Below are positions 33,561 through 43,038 of a stretch of DNA of 64,000 nt, piece after piece. The notes beneath the pieces are model-generated. The model saw only the letters and a list, made by a program, of their open reading frames with translations. It was not told where the DNA came from and made no database searches. Made by a program: the position numbers and the translations under genes. Position 1 is the stretch's first letter, and each line of letters begins with the position of its first letter. The DNA comes from Microbacteriaceae bacterium (lineage in GTDB: Bacteria > Actinomycetota > Actinomycetes > Actinomycetales > Microbacteriaceae). The DNA is taken from NCBI GenBank assembly GCA_019638805.1, contig JAHBTA010000002.1:248001-312000 (forward strand), in the 5' to 3' direction.

Positions 33561-34904
33561 ATGACCGACACGCTCGCCCCCACCGTAGACGCCGTCCCCA
33601 CGGAACGTCGCGTCGTGACCGCGATCCCCGGACCGCGCTCCACCGAGCTGCACGCCCGGCGCACCGCCGTGGTCAGCGCGGGTGTCTCGTCCGCGCTTCC
33701 CGTCTACATCGAGCGCGCGCACGGCGCGATCCTGGTCGACGTCGACGGCAACGCCTTCGTCGACCTGGGCGCCGGCATCGGTGTCACGACCGTCGGGCAC
33801 ACCATCGACACGGTCGTCGAGGCCGCGCGCGAGCAGCTGGGCGACGTTCTGCACACGCTCTTCACCATCACGCCCTACGAGGAGTACGTGCGCGTGTGCG
33901 AGCTGCTCGCCCAGCACACCCCCGGCGATTTCGCCAAGAAGTCCGTTCTGGTCAACTCGGGCGCCGAGGCGGTCGAGAACGGCGTCAAGATCGCCCGCAA
34001 GTACACCGGGCGCAACGGCATCGCGGTGCTCGAGCACGCGTACCACGGGCGCACCAACCTGACGATGGCCATGAACTTCAAGGCGTCGCCGTACTCCACC
34101 GGATTCGGCCCGTTCGCCGGCGATGTCTACCGCGCCCCGAACTCCTACCCGCTGCACGACGGCCTCTCGGGCGCCGATGCGGCGAAGCGCACGATCACCT
34201 ACCTCGAGAAGACCGTGGGCGCATCCGATCTGGCGTGCCTCGTGGTCGAGCCCATCCAGGGCGAGGGCGGCTTCATGGTCCCGGCCGATGGGTATCTGCC
34301 TGCCCTGCAGGAGTGGTGCACCGCCAACGGCGTCGTCTTCATCGCCGATGAGATCCAGAGCGGCATGGCCCGCACCGGCGCGTACTTCGCGAGCGAGCAC
34401 TTCGGGCTCGTGCCGGATCTCGTGCTGAGCGCCAAGGGCATCGCCGGAGGCCTGCCGCTCGCGGGCGTGACGGGTCGCGCGGAGATCATGGACGCATCCC
34501 AGCCCGGTGGGCTCGGCGGAACGTTCGGCGGGAACCCGGTCGCCTGCGCTGCGGCGATCGCGGTCTTCGAGCACATCGAGTCCGAGGGTCTGCTCGCCGC
34601 CGCGAAGCGCATCGAGGGCGTGCTGAAGCCCGCCCTGCTCGAGCTGCAGAAGCGCTTCCCGATCATCGCCGAGGTGCGCGGCATCGGCGCGATGATCGCG
34701 ATCGAGTTCGCCGACCCGGCCACGCACGAGCCGCTGGCCGAGGTGCCCGGCACGGTCGCGGCGTACGCGGCGCAACAGGGCGTTCTCGTGCTGACCGCCG
34801 GAACCTACGGCAACGTCATCCGGTTCCTGCCGAGCCTCGCGATCACCGACGAGCAGCTGCGCGACGCGGTCGGCGTCATCGGCGACGCGCTCGCCGCGAT
34901 CTGA
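33561..34904 (+). CDS. gabT: 4-aminobutyrate aminotransferase
   Basis: PLP enzyme transferring the amino group of GABA to 2-oxoglutarate to give succinate semialdehyde. The 447-residue class III aminotransferase has VLVNSGAEAVENGVKIARKYTGR (PLP phosphate region), AYHGRTNLTMAMN, EPIQGEGGFMVP, the aspartate in ADEIQSGMARTG, and the PLP lysine in LSAKGIAGGLPLAG. Length and motifs fit GabT. It lies next to an asparaginase gene and convergent to potDABC; with the 57-62 kb genes it completes putrescine breakdown through GABA. A succinate-semialdehyde dehydrogenase is not in this window. Confidence 0.9.
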   Translation: MTDTLAPTVDAVPTERRVVTAIPGPRSTELHARRTAVVSAGVSSALPVYIERAHGAILVDVDGNAFVDLGAGIGVTTVGHTIDTVVEAAREQLGDVLHTLFTITPYEEYVRVCELLAQHTPGDFAKKSVLVNSGAEAVENGVKIARKYTGRNGIAVLEHAYHGRTNLTMAMNFKASPYSTGFGPFAGDVYRAPNSYPLHDGLSGADAAKRTITYLEKTVGASDLACLVVEPIQGEGGFMVPADGYLPALQEWCTANGVVFIADEIQSGMARTGAYFASEHFGLVPDLVLSAKGIAGGLPLAGVTGRAEIMDASQPGGLGGTFGGNPVACAAAIAVFEHIESEGLLAAAKRIEGVLKPALLELQKRFPIIAEVRGIGAMIAIEFADPATHEPLAEVPGTVAAYAAQQGVLVLTAGTYGNVIRFLPSLAITDEQLRDAVGVIGDALAAI

Positions 34905-34925
34905 GGTTCCCGGCAGACTGATCGG

Positions 34926-35861
34926 GTGGGCTCCTCACTCGATCCGGCGCGTCCCCTCGATCTCGCGGGCGCCGTCGAGCTGGCCGTCGTCGAGCGCGAC
35001 GGCGTCATCGAATCGCGTCACCTCGGGGCCGCGGTTCTGGTGGACGGCGACGGCGGCATCGTCGAAGCACTCGGCGACCCGGCCGCGCTGATCTACCCGC
35101 GCTCGGCGGCGAAACCCCTGCAGGCCACGGCCGTGCTCGGGATGGGCGTGCGGCTCGAGGGCGAGGAGCTCGTGCTCGCCGCCGCGAGCCACGCGGGCAC
35201 TCCGGCCCACGTCGCCATCGTGGAGCGCATGCTCGCCGCCGCCGGCCTGGACGAGGGCGCACTGCGCTGCCCCGCCGACTGGCCGCTCGACTCCGACGCG
35301 CGCACGGCCGCCGCCGGACGGCGGCGCATCGCCATGAACTGCTCGGGCAAGCACGCCGCCTTTCTCGCCGCGGCCGTGCACGGTGGGTGGTCCACCGAGG
35401 ACTATCTCGACCCCGCGCACCCGGTTCAGGCCGCGGTCGCCGCGACCGTGGCCGAGCTGGCCGGGGAGCCCGTCGCGCACTGGGGCGTCGACGGCTGCCT
35501 CGCGCCCACGCCCGTGCTCTCTCTCGCCGGGCTCGCACGCTCGTTCTCCCGGGTCGTGACCTCCGGCTCGCCGCTCCCGGCCGCCATGCGCGCCCACCCG
35601 TGGGCCGTCGACGGTCCGGGCCGGGAGAACGCCGTCACGATCGGGCTCGCGGGCGTGCTCGCGAAGGTCGGCGCCGAGGGGGTGCTCGTACTCGCGACCG
35701 ACGACGGGCACGCCGTCGCCGTCAAGACCCTCGATGGAGCCGGGCGCGCCCGCACCCCGGTCGGCCTCGAACTCCTCGTGCGCGCCGGACTGCTCGAACG
35801 CGACCGCGCGGATGCCGTGGTCGCCTCGGTGGGCGACCCCGGCATCCGCGTGGCGTTCTGA
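34926..35861 (+). CDS. Asparaginase (Rhizobium-type, AsnaseII family)
   Basis: A 311-residue protein of the asparaginase family distinct from the E. coli type, proposed to hydrolyse asparagine to aspartate and ammonia. The family motifs are visible: YPRSAAKPLQA (about residues 57-67), SHAGTPAHVAIVERML, MNCSGKHAAFL (about 138-148) and GVDGCLAPTPVLSL. The GTG at 34926 is 21 bp after gabT. A weak CAGACT element lies 6 nt upstream, so it could be leaderless or co-transcribed with gabT. No signal peptide, so it is cytosolic. Confidence 0.82.
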   Translation: MGSSLDPARPLDLAGAVELAVVERDGVIESRHLGAAVLVDGDGGIVEALGDPAALIYPRSAAKPLQATAVLGMGVRLEGEELVLAAASHAGTPAHVAIVERMLAAAGLDEGALRCPADWPLDSDARTAAAGRRRIAMNCSGKHAAFLAAAVHGGWSTEDYLDPAHPVQAAVAATVAELAGEPVAHWGVDGCLAPTPVLSLAGLARSFSRVVTSGSPLPAAMRAHPWAVDGPGRENAVTIGLAGVLAKVGAEGVLVLATDDGHAVAVKTLDGAGRARTPVGLELLVRAGLLERDRADAVVASVGDPGIRVAF

Positions 35862-35864
35862 GCG

Positions 35865-35882
35865 AACCGGACGATCCCGGTT
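35865..35882. terminator. Small hairpin between convergent genes
   Basis: AACCGG (35865-35870), 6-nt loop, CCGGTT (35877-35882), lying in the 26-bp gap between the convergent asparaginase and potC-like genes. An overlapping CCCG-GTTT-CGGG is also possible. It is a weak candidate bidirectional terminator with no U-run. Confidence 0.35.
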
Positions 35883-35887
35883 TCGGG

Positions 35888-36757
35888 TCAGCTCACCTTC
35901 GCCAGGCGCTTGCGGCGGATGCCGGCCGAGACCTGCGCGATCACCACGCCGATGATCGCGACCAGGAACACCGCCGAGGCGATGACGTTGGCCTGGGCCG
36001 GGATGCCGCGCGTGGCCGCCGTGTACACGTACTTCGGGAAGGTCACCGCGGCGCCCGAGTTGAAGTTCGTGATGATGAAGTCGTCGAAGCTGAGGGCGAA
36101 CGAGAGCAGTGCCGCGGCGATGATGCCCGGCAGCAGCAACGGGAACGTGATCCGCCAGAACACCTGCGCCGGGCTCGCGTACAGGTCGCGGCCCGCCTCC
36201 TCGATCGCGGGATCCAGGCTCGCGACGCGCGCCCGGACCGTCACGACCACGAAGCTGATGCAGAACATGGTGTGCGCCAGGATGATCGTCACGATGCCCT
36301 TGGACACGCCCGCCGTCAGGAACTGGGCGGCCAGCCCGGCACCGAGCACGACCTCCGGGGTGGCCATGGGCAGGAACAGCAGGAGCGTCGTGGCCGACCG
36401 GAACCGGAACCGGTAGCGCACGAGCGCGATGGCCATGGCGGTGCCGAGCGTGGTCGCCAACAGGGTCGAGATCACGGCGACCAGGATGCTGTTGCCGAAC
36501 GCCTCGCAGACCTCCGGCTGCTCGCAGATGTTGATCCAGTTGTCGAGCGTGAACCCGCGCCACACGATGTTCGAGCGGCGCACCTGGTTGAACGAGAACA
36601 CGATCGTGTAGACGATCGGGATCAGCAGGAAGGTGAACGCCAGGATCGAGTAGACGCCCAGGCCCCAGCGCCCGACCCCCAGCCGGAACGGTTTGCGCGT
36701 GCGCGGCGGGACGGCCTTGGCGGTCTCCGCGATCGCCGCGCCTGCCTGGGTGCTCAC
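35888..36757 (-). CDS. potC: Spermidine/putrescine ABC transporter permease PotC
   Basis: Membrane subunit of a polyamine importer. The 289-residue protein has about six membrane helices starting at residue 32 and the permease EAA motif EEAGRDLYASPAQVFWRITFPLLLPGI-like loop (key part EEAGRDLYAS). A DDFIITNF stretch is typical of PotC. GTG at 36757 is chosen because it overlaps the potB stop (GTGA). It is the last gene of potDABC. Substrate assignment comes from the family and the neighbouring putrescine/GABA genes. Confidence 0.88.
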   Translation of the reverse strand: MSTQAGAAIAETAKAVPPRTRKPFRLGVGRWGLGVYSILAFTFLLIPIVYTIVFSFNQVRRSNIVWRGFTLDNWINICEQPEVCEAFGNSILVAVISTLLATTLGTAMAIALVRYRFRFRSATTLLLFLPMATPEVVLGAGLAAQFLTAGVSKGIVTIILAHTMFCISFVVVTVRARVASLDPAIEEAGRDLYASPAQVFWRITFPLLLPGIIAAALLSFALSFDDFIITNFNSGAAVTFPKYVYTAATRGIPAQANVIASAVFLVAIIGVVIAQVSAGIRRKRLAKVS

Positions 36758-37668
36758 AGCAGGTCCTCCGTTCCCGCGCGCTTCACGTAGGCCGCCACCA
36801 GGATCAGGATGACGCCCATGAGGATGATCGAGAGCGCCGCGGCCGCGGGGTAGTTCTGCAATTGCAGGAAGTTGGCCTCGATGACGTTCCCGATCATGGC
36901 CGTCTCGGGCGAGCCGAGGAAGCTCGTGCTGGCGTTGATGTAGTCGCCCGCGGCCGGGATGAAGGTCAGGAGCGTCCCGGACACCACACCGGGCAGCGAC
37001 AACGGCAGCGTGACCTTGAGGAAGGTGGTCGCCGGGCTCGCGTACAGGTCGCCGCCCGCCTCGACGTAGCGCAGGTCGAGGCGTTCGAGCGAGGTGTAGA
37101 TGGGCAGCACCATGAACGGGATGAAGTTGTAGGTCAGGCCGAAGATCACCGATCCGGCGGTCTGGGTGATGTGCGCGCCCTCGGGAAGGATCGTGAGCGC
37201 GTTGAGGATCGTCACGACCGGACCCTCGTCGCTGAGGATCTGCTTCCACGCCAGGGTGCGCAGCAGGAAGCTGATGAAGAACGGCGCGATGACCAGCGTC
37301 AGGGCGAGCGCCTGCCAGAGCGGGAAGCGGCGCAGCTTGACCCCGATGAAGTAGGCCAGCGGGTAGGCGAAGAGCAGTGCGAGCACGGTCGCCGCGGCCG
37401 CGTAGCCGAAGGAGCGGATGATGTGCTCCCAGTAGGTCTGCACGACCGTGACGTAGTTCTCCCATTTGAAGGCGTAGTCGTACTGGCCGATGTCGCCGAA
37501 CTCGCGCGGGGTCTGGAAGCTCGTGAGGATGAGCGACACGAACGGCACGAGGAAGAACAGCGTGAGGTAGGCGGCGCCCGGGAGCAGCAGGAAGAGCGCG
37601 ATCGGGCTGCGCCGCCTGACCGCGGGCTCGGCGACCGGGGTCGCCGTCGCGAAGGCCCCGAATGCCAC
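36754..37668 (-). CDS. potB: Spermidine/putrescine ABC transporter permease PotB
   Basis: A 304-residue permease with six predicted membrane helices. N-terminal helix LFLLLPGAAYLTLFFLVPFVSLIL near residues 24-47. The EAA loop reads YVEAGGDLYASPATTFLKVTLP. It partners PotC and the PotA ATPase. The start is GTG 1 bp upstream of... the potA stop lies directly adjacent (potA ends at 37669). Short Ala-rich N-terminal tail is typical for actinobacterial PotB. Confidence 0.88.
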   Translation of the reverse strand: MAFGAFATATPVAEPAVRRRSPIALFLLLPGAAYLTLFFLVPFVSLILTSFQTPREFGDIGQYDYAFKWENYVTVVQTYWEHIIRSFGYAAAATVLALLFAYPLAYFIGVKLRRFPLWQALALTLVIAPFFISFLLRTLAWKQILSDEGPVVTILNALTILPEGAHITQTAGSVIFGLTYNFIPFMVLPIYTSLERLDLRYVEAGGDLYASPATTFLKVTLPLSLPGVVSGTLLTFIPAAGDYINASTSFLGSPETAMIGNVIEANFLQLQNYPAAAALSIILMGVILILVAAYVKRAGTEDLL

Positions 37669-38865
37669 TTACGCCCCCTCGAGCTCGGCTTCGAGACGCT
37701 CGCGGCGCTGGGTCGCGATCGCGCTGGTGTCCTCGTCGGAGGCGAACCGCGGCGCCACGTCGGCGTCGTCGGCCAGTCCGAAGGTGTGGTCGATGTTCCA
37801 GGTCAGCCAGACCTCGGCGCCCTCGTTGACGATCGAGCCGAACACCATGTTCTGCGAGAAGACCGTCTGCACGCCCAACCCGGGCACCTGCACCTGGTAC
37901 TGCGTGCTGACGCCGCTGAACGAGACGTCCACCACCCGGCCCGGTCCGACCAGGTTGAGCCCGGTGGCCGCCTTGGGCTCCGAGGTGACCAGGGCCACCT
38001 TCTCGGGCCGCACACCGATGGTCACCTCGCCCGCGTGGCGCTGAGCGCGCTCACGCGGTACCGAGACCTTGCGCCCGGCGATGTCGACGACCATGGTGTC
38101 GCCCTTGGCCGAGACCACCGGTCCGGTGAACAGGTTGGACTGCCCGAGGAAGTTCGCCACGAAGGCGGTGCGCGGGAGCTCGTAGAGCTCCTCGGGGGCG
38201 CCCATCTGCTCGATCTCGCCCTTGTTCATGACGGCGATGGTGTCGGCCATGGTCATGGCCTCCTCCTGATCGTGCGTCACGTGCAGGAAGGTGAGCCCCA
38301 CATCCCCCTGGATCTGCTTGAGCTCGAGCTGCATCTGGCGGCGCAGCTTGAGGTCGAGCGCGCCGAGCGGCTCGTCCAGCAGCAGCAGGGCGGGCCGGTT
38401 GACCACGGCGCGGGCCAGCGCGACGCGCTGCTGCTGCCCGCCCGAGAGCTGCGCGGGGCGGCGCTGGGCGACGTGGTCGAGCTCGACCAGACGCAGCGCC
38501 TCGTGCGCGAGCTGCTGGGCATTCGCGATGCGGCGGCGCTTGAGCCCGAACGCGACGTTCTCGAGGATCGTCATGTGCGGGAAGAGCGCGTAGCTCTGGA
38601 ACACGGTGTTGACCGGCCGGCGGTAGGGCTTGGTGTGCGTGACGTCCTTGCCGCCGATCAGGATGCGACCGCCCGTCGGGTCCTCGAGGCCCGCCACGAG
38701 CCGCAGGGTCGTGGTCTTCCCGCACCCGGAGGGACCCAGGAGCGCGAAGAACGACCCGGCCGGGATCGTGAGATCGAGGTGCTCGATCGCCGTGAACCCG
38801 GGGAAGCGCTTCGAGATGCCGACCAGTTCGAGGTCGGCACCCGACTCAGCGAAGCTCGTCGCCAC
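37669..38865 (-). CDS. potA: Spermidine/putrescine ABC transporter ATP-binding protein PotA
   Basis: A 398-residue ABC ATPase energising polyamine import. Walker A is GPSGCGKTT (about residues 43-51), Q-loop in FQSYALFPHM, the signature LSGGQQQRVALARA, Walker B in LLLLDEPLGALD, and the H-loop in VTHDQEEA. The C-terminal TOBE-type regulatory domain (about 250-360) includes IGVRPEKVAL. GTG at 38865 is 2 bp after the potD stop, so the two are co-translated. A longer C-terminal tail than E. coli PotA (378) ends in charged residues. Confidence 0.92.
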   Translation of the reverse strand: MATSFAESGADLELVGISKRFPGFTAIEHLDLTIPAGSFFALLGPSGCGKTTTLRLVAGLEDPTGGRILIGGKDVTHTKPYRRPVNTVFQSYALFPHMTILENVAFGLKRRRIANAQQLAHEALRLVELDHVAQRRPAQLSGGQQQRVALARAVVNRPALLLLDEPLGALDLKLRRQMQLELKQIQGDVGLTFLHVTHDQEEAMTMADTIAVMNKGEIEQMGAPEELYELPRTAFVANFLGQSNLFTGPVVSAKGDTMVVDIAGRKVSVPRERAQRHAGEVTIGVRPEKVALVTSEPKAATGLNLVGPGRVVDVSFSGVSTQYQVQVPGLGVQTVFSQNMVFGSIVNEGAEVWLTWNIDHTFGLADDADVAPRFASDEDTSAIATQRRERLEAELEGA

Positions 38866-38867
38866 CG

Positions 38868-40076
38868 TCAGGCACCCAGCAGCACGCTCTGGAAGGCCGC
38901 ACCGTAGGTCTGCTCCTCAGCACCCGAAAGGGTGCGGAAGACCCGGACCTGGGAGAGCGTGTCGGCGTTCGGGAAGATCAGCTGGTTCTCGGCGAGCTCC
39001 GGGTCGATGGCGACCGCCGCCTCCTTCGCGCCGACCACCGGGGTGATGTAGTTCACCCACGCCGCGACCTCCGCGGCGATCTCCGGGTCGTAGTACCAGT
39101 TGATGAGCTCCTCGGCATTCGACTTGCGGGTCGAACCGACCGGGATGAGGAAGTTGTCGTTCCAGAGGGTTCCGCCACCCTCGGGGATGATGAACTCCCA
39201 CTTCTCGCCTGCCTCGTAGTTGAGCGCGGTGATGTCGCCCGACCACACGATGGCGGCCAGGGTGTCCTCGTTCTGGAGGTCCTCGATGTAGGAGTTGCCC
39301 TTGATGTTGCGGATCTGGCCGCTCGTGACCTGCTCGCGGAAGATGTCAAGCGCCGCGTTGAACTCGTCGTCGCCCCAGTCGCCCGAGATGTCGACGCCGT
39401 TGTTCATCATGATGACGCCGAGGGTGTCGCGCATCTCGCTGAGGACGCCCACGCGGCCCTTGAGCTCCGGGTTCCACAGGTCGTCCACCGTACGGAGGCC
39501 GTTCGGCAGCTTCTCCTTGTTCCAGCAGATGCCGGCGAAGCCGCCCTGCCACGGGACCGACTGGGTCCGGCCCGGGTCGAAGTCGACGTTCACCAGGTCG
39601 GGGTTGAGGTTGGCCTTGTTCGGGATCTTCGCGTCGTCCAGGGTCTGGGTGTACCCGAAGCGGATCCAGCGGCTGACCATCCAGTCGGTGAGGCACACGA
39701 CGTCGGCGCCGATGTCCTGGCCGAGGGCGAGCTGGTCCTTGACCTTGCCGTAGTACGAGTTGTTGTCGTCGACGTCGACCCGGTACTCGGCCGAGATGCC
39801 GGTGGCCTCGGTGAACGCGTCGAGCGTCGGGTGGTTGCCCGCGTCGTCCTCGTCGAGGTAGAGCGCCCAGTTGGCCCAGATCACCGACTTGTCGTTGGCC
39901 GAGTTGTCCGGCGGCGGGGTGGGCTTGGCCGAGCCGCTCGGCGCGCAGGCCGCGAGGGCGAGGGCCGTGGCCCCGGCGCCGGCACCCGCGAGCATGGTAC
40001 GCCGAGTGAGCTGGGCGCGTCGTGCCTGCACGACGAGCGAGCGGATGAACGGATCTTCGGGCAGGTTCCTGGCCAT
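38868..40076 (-). CDS. potD: Spermidine/putrescine-binding lipoprotein PotD
   Basis: Extracellular substrate-binding protein of the polyamine importer. The 402-residue protein has a twin-arginine-type lipoprotein signal (TRRTMLAGAGAG with lipobox LALAAC near residue 44), so it is probably exported folded and lipid-anchored. The mature part has the type II binding fold with VIWANWALYLD, GISAEYRVDVDDN, ADVVCLTDWM and INWYYDPEIAAEVAAWVNYITPV. The ATG at 40076 has AAGGAG upstream. It is the first gene of potDABC. Two Asp/Asn-rich loops (DDNNSYY) may contribute to amine binding. Confidence 0.9.
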   Translation of the reverse strand: MARNLPEDPFIRSLVVQARRAQLTRRTMLAGAGAGATALALAACAPSGSAKPTPPPDNSANDKSVIWANWALYLDEDDAGNHPTLDAFTEATGISAEYRVDVDDNNSYYGKVKDQLALGQDIGADVVCLTDWMVSRWIRFGYTQTLDDAKIPNKANLNPDLVNVDFDPGRTQSVPWQGGFAGICWNKEKLPNGLRTVDDLWNPELKGRVGVLSEMRDTLGVIMMNNGVDISGDWGDDEFNAALDIFREQVTSGQIRNIKGNSYIEDLQNEDTLAAIVWSGDITALNYEAGEKWEFIIPEGGGTLWNDNFLIPVGSTRKSNAEELINWYYDPEIAAEVAAWVNYITPVVGAKEAAVAIDPELAENQLIFPNADTLSQVRVFRTLSGAEEQTYGAAFQSVLLGA

Positions 40077-40174
40077 GGTGGGGATGCTCCTTCAGGACGT
40101 TCGGAAGGGTGCGCTGCGCGCCGTGTGTGACGATCCTGGCACAGGAGGGACCCGGCCGGAACCGGAAAGCCGCG

Positions 40175-40192
40175 AAAAAGTGCCAAAGGCAC
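40175..40192 (-). terminator. Intrinsic terminator after the 17-kb cluster
   Basis: On the minus strand: GTGCC, loop TTT, GGCAC, then TTTTT (40192 down to 40175). It lies 17 bp after the FtsK-like gene stop and before potD. The short stem with a five-T run is the clearest intrinsic terminator in the window. Confidence 0.7.
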
Positions 40193-40208
40193 CGGCAATT
40201 GTTCGATT

Positions 40209-42992
40209 TCAGTCGTGCGCGGCTGTTTTCGCTTCGTTTTCATGCGTACCGTCGAGTCCTTCCGGCACCTTGAGCACGGCACGCACGGTGCGACCCCCGG
40301 CGACGAGCCAGCATTCCCGCGGATCGGCGCCCAGCGGAGGCGGCGTTGCGCCCCCCGGTATCAGAGCGCGGTGATCGGATGCCCCGCACCCCGCGAACGC
40401 GATCGACCACTCCCGGCGCGCCCGGCTCGCAATCGCCCAGGAGGCGCCCCACGCATCCGGGTCTCCCAGAAGCGCGGCGGGCGCGGCGGGCGCCGCGTCC
40501 GCCTGGGCACCGGGAGCGAGCTCCACCACCCGCCAGCCCGCCGCCGCGAGCCGCGGTGCCCACTCCGCCGGCCGCGTGGCGACCACGGCGAGCACCGGGT
40601 GCGACTCCGGGTTCACCCGCTCCGCGGCCGGCCGGTCCGGTGCGGGCAGGCGGAACCCCGCCCGACGGGCGACCTGCGTCTCGGCGCCTCGCCACAGTCC
40701 GCTCCCGGGCGAGCGGGAGGGGTCCCAGCTCGCCGCATCGGAACCCGCCATGACGTGATCCTCACGGCTCGCCATGCGCAGGACGAGTCGCGATCCGAAC
40801 TGTCCGGCCAGCCGCCCGATCTCCCCGTCGATCCGTCGGGCTCCCGCGACGAGCGCGGCGCCCCCGTCGCGCATGAGCGCGGTCAGCATCCCGGCGGCCT
40901 CCTGTCGCTCGTCGGGGCCGAAGCGCGCCAGGAGGGCGTCGAGCGCGTCGGCGATCACCACGGTTCGGGAGGCGAGGGGTGCGGACAGGGCGGCCCAGGC
41001 ATCCGCGGGTTCGGGCGACAGCACGCGCACCGGACGGCCCGCCGCCTTCGCGGCGTCGGCCAGCATCGCGAGCGCCGTCGTGACGCCCGCCCCCGGCCCG
41101 CCGAGAACCAGAAGCGAGCCGTCGGCGGCGGGCCGGTACGCCGCGAGCGGCTGGCGCTGCTGCGCGGGCAGGTCCATAATCCCGAACCCGAGCTCGCCCG
41201 AGGCGGCGGGCGGCAGGAGCGCCGCATCCAGTTCGCGCGGGAGCGGATCGCACCACGGCACGGATGGCGGCTCCGCCCGGCCTGCGGCGGCACCCGCCGC
41301 CGTGACGTCGCCCGGACCGGCGAGGGCGACCTGCAGCTCGTGCGTCGCCCCGTCGTGGTGCGCGAGCGCCCTCCCCCGCGGTTCGGCGGGCAGTCGCGCG
41401 GCATCGTCCCCGCCCAGCACCGCGGTGCTGTCGGCACGGTCGGTCACGCGCAACGCGATCCGAAGCCCGATATTGGCCAGCACCGCGTCGCGCACGACGC
41501 CGGACGGGCGCTGCGTGCACAGGATCAGGTGCATGCCCAACGACCTGCCGCGCGCCGCGATATCGGCGAAGACCTCGTGCAGTTCGGGCGCCGCGGCCAC
41601 CAGGGCCGCGTACTCGTCGACGACAACCACGAGCCGCGCCAGGTGCCCCGGCGCCAGTTCGTCGATGCCCCGAACGCGGGAGTCCAGCAGGATCCGCTCG
41701 CGTCTGACCAGTTCGGCCCGCAGACTCTCGACCGCGCGCCGCGTCAGTCGGGCGTCGAGGTCGGTCATGATTCCGGCCACGTGCGGCAGGCCGGCGAGCG
41801 GGGCGAAGGCCGCTCCGCCCTTGAAGTCCACAAGCAGGAAGGCGACCTCGCGGGGCGAGCGCCCGTGTGCCATCCCCAGCACCCAGGAGACCAGGAGCTC
41901 GCTCTTGCCCGACCCCGTGGTTCCCGCCACGAGCGCGTGCGGGCCCTGGGCCACCAGGTCGGCGACCACGACGCCGTCCGCGCCGAGGCCCAGTGGTGCG
42001 CCGAGCCCGGATGCCGGCTCGGCGCCCAGCAGCTCTCCGAGTGCGACCTCGGCGGGGAGCCGCTCGCCCGGTGCACTCAGCCCGAGGGCGTCCGCGCGCG
42101 CGGCCAGTGCGCGCGCCGCGGTGATGGCATCTCGTGCCGTCACGGCCCACGGCCGCGCGGAGGCCGCGGGCCGCGCATCGATGACCGCTCCGCAGCCCAG
42201 CGGCAGCTCGTGCGCCGCCCCCGCCCAGGCCACGACGATGTCGTCGGCCGAGTGATCGCCGATACCGGTGAACCGGTACGCGCCGCCCTCGCCACCCCGC
42301 ACCTCGTGCGGGAGGGCATCCGTCCAGTCTTCGCCCGGTGGCGCCGTGAGGCGCACGCGGGCCGGGCTCAGGCGCGACGCGAGCTGGAGGACGACGGAGC
42401 GGGCGATCGCGGCGGCCGTAACAGGAGGCCCCACGATGCCCAGGCCACCGGCCGCGTCCACCACGTGCGGTCCTGGCGCCGGGCACCGCACGAGCTCGCG
42501 CACCGCCGCGAACCCGGGCGCGCCGGTGTCGCCCTCCAGCTCGAGGCGGAGCGCCATCGGACCGGTCCCGACCCGGACGGCGAGCGCACCCTCGCCCTCG
42601 TCCCAGCCGGGATCGGACGGATGCCGGCATAGGCCCTCGAGCCGGGTGCGCTCGGCCTGGATGGCGCCCTCGGCCGCCCGGAGCAGCTCCCGCTCATCGT
42701 CGGCCACGCGCTCCCGTTCCGCGCGCAGCGCGCGGCGCCGGGTGCGCCAGGCGTCGACCACTCCGGCGAGCGCCGTGACGGGTCCGAGCGCGGCGAACAA
42801 CAGGCTCAGGACCGACCCGGTGACGGCCCACAGGGCGAGCGAGACGACGACGGGGGCGAGGCCGGCCACCCAGGGGATCCCGGGACGTGGCGGAACGGGC
42901 GGACCGGGCGGGACCCGCAGCGGGACGACGGGGGGAGGCGGGATCACCCGCCCAGCACAGCCGGTCGCGCGGGCGCGCGGGAACCCGGCCAC
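40209..42992 (-). CDS. FtsK/SpoIIIE (EccC/EssC-like) ATPase
   Basis: A 927-residue membrane ATPase. Two membrane helices (about 40-57 and 59-82) follow a Pro-rich N-terminus; a charged helix (about 85-118) and a regulatory region precede the main ATPase. Walker A is GTTGSGKSE (357-365) and Walker B is LVVVVDE (454-460), with CTQRPSGVV and the FtsK-like LRIALRVTDRADSTAVLG. A second ATPase-like unit (from about 630) has a degenerate P-loop, GGPGAGVTT, without the lysine. This matches the multi-ATPase EccC/EssC layout of type VII secretion, but no WXG100, EccB, EccD or mycosin gene is nearby. GTG at 42992 gives the full protein; a GTG 45 nt downstream is possible. Confidence 0.78.
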   Translation of the reverse strand: MAGFPRARATGCAGRVIPPPPVVPLRVPPGPPVPPRPGIPWVAGLAPVVVSLALWAVTGSVLSLLFAALGPVTALAGVVDAWRTRRRALRAERERVADDERELLRAAEGAIQAERTRLEGLCRHPSDPGWDEGEGALAVRVGTGPMALRLELEGDTGAPGFAAVRELVRCPAPGPHVVDAAGGLGIVGPPVTAAAIARSVVLQLASRLSPARVRLTAPPGEDWTDALPHEVRGGEGGAYRFTGIGDHSADDIVVAWAGAAHELPLGCGAVIDARPAASARPWAVTARDAITAARALAARADALGLSAPGERLPAEVALGELLGAEPASGLGAPLGLGADGVVVADLVAQGPHALVAGTTGSGKSELLVSWVLGMAHGRSPREVAFLLVDFKGGAAFAPLAGLPHVAGIMTDLDARLTRRAVESLRAELVRRERILLDSRVRGIDELAPGHLARLVVVVDEYAALVAAAPELHEVFADIAARGRSLGMHLILCTQRPSGVVRDAVLANIGLRIALRVTDRADSTAVLGGDDAARLPAEPRGRALAHHDGATHELQVALAGPGDVTAAGAAAGRAEPPSVPWCDPLPRELDAALLPPAASGELGFGIMDLPAQQRQPLAAYRPAADGSLLVLGGPGAGVTTALAMLADAAKAAGRPVRVLSPEPADAWAALSAPLASRTVVIADALDALLARFGPDERQEAAGMLTALMRDGGAALVAGARRIDGEIGRLAGQFGSRLVLRMASREDHVMAGSDAASWDPSRSPGSGLWRGAETQVARRAGFRLPAPDRPAAERVNPESHPVLAVVATRPAEWAPRLAAAGWRVVELAPGAQADAAPAAPAALLGDPDAWGASWAIASRARREWSIAFAGCGASDHRALIPGGATPPPLGADPRECWLVAGGRTVRAVLKVPEGLDGTHENEAKTAAHD

Positions 42993-43038
42993 GGCATCCG
43001 TGGATCGCCGCCCGCCGCCCCCGCCGGGGGGCGAGGGG

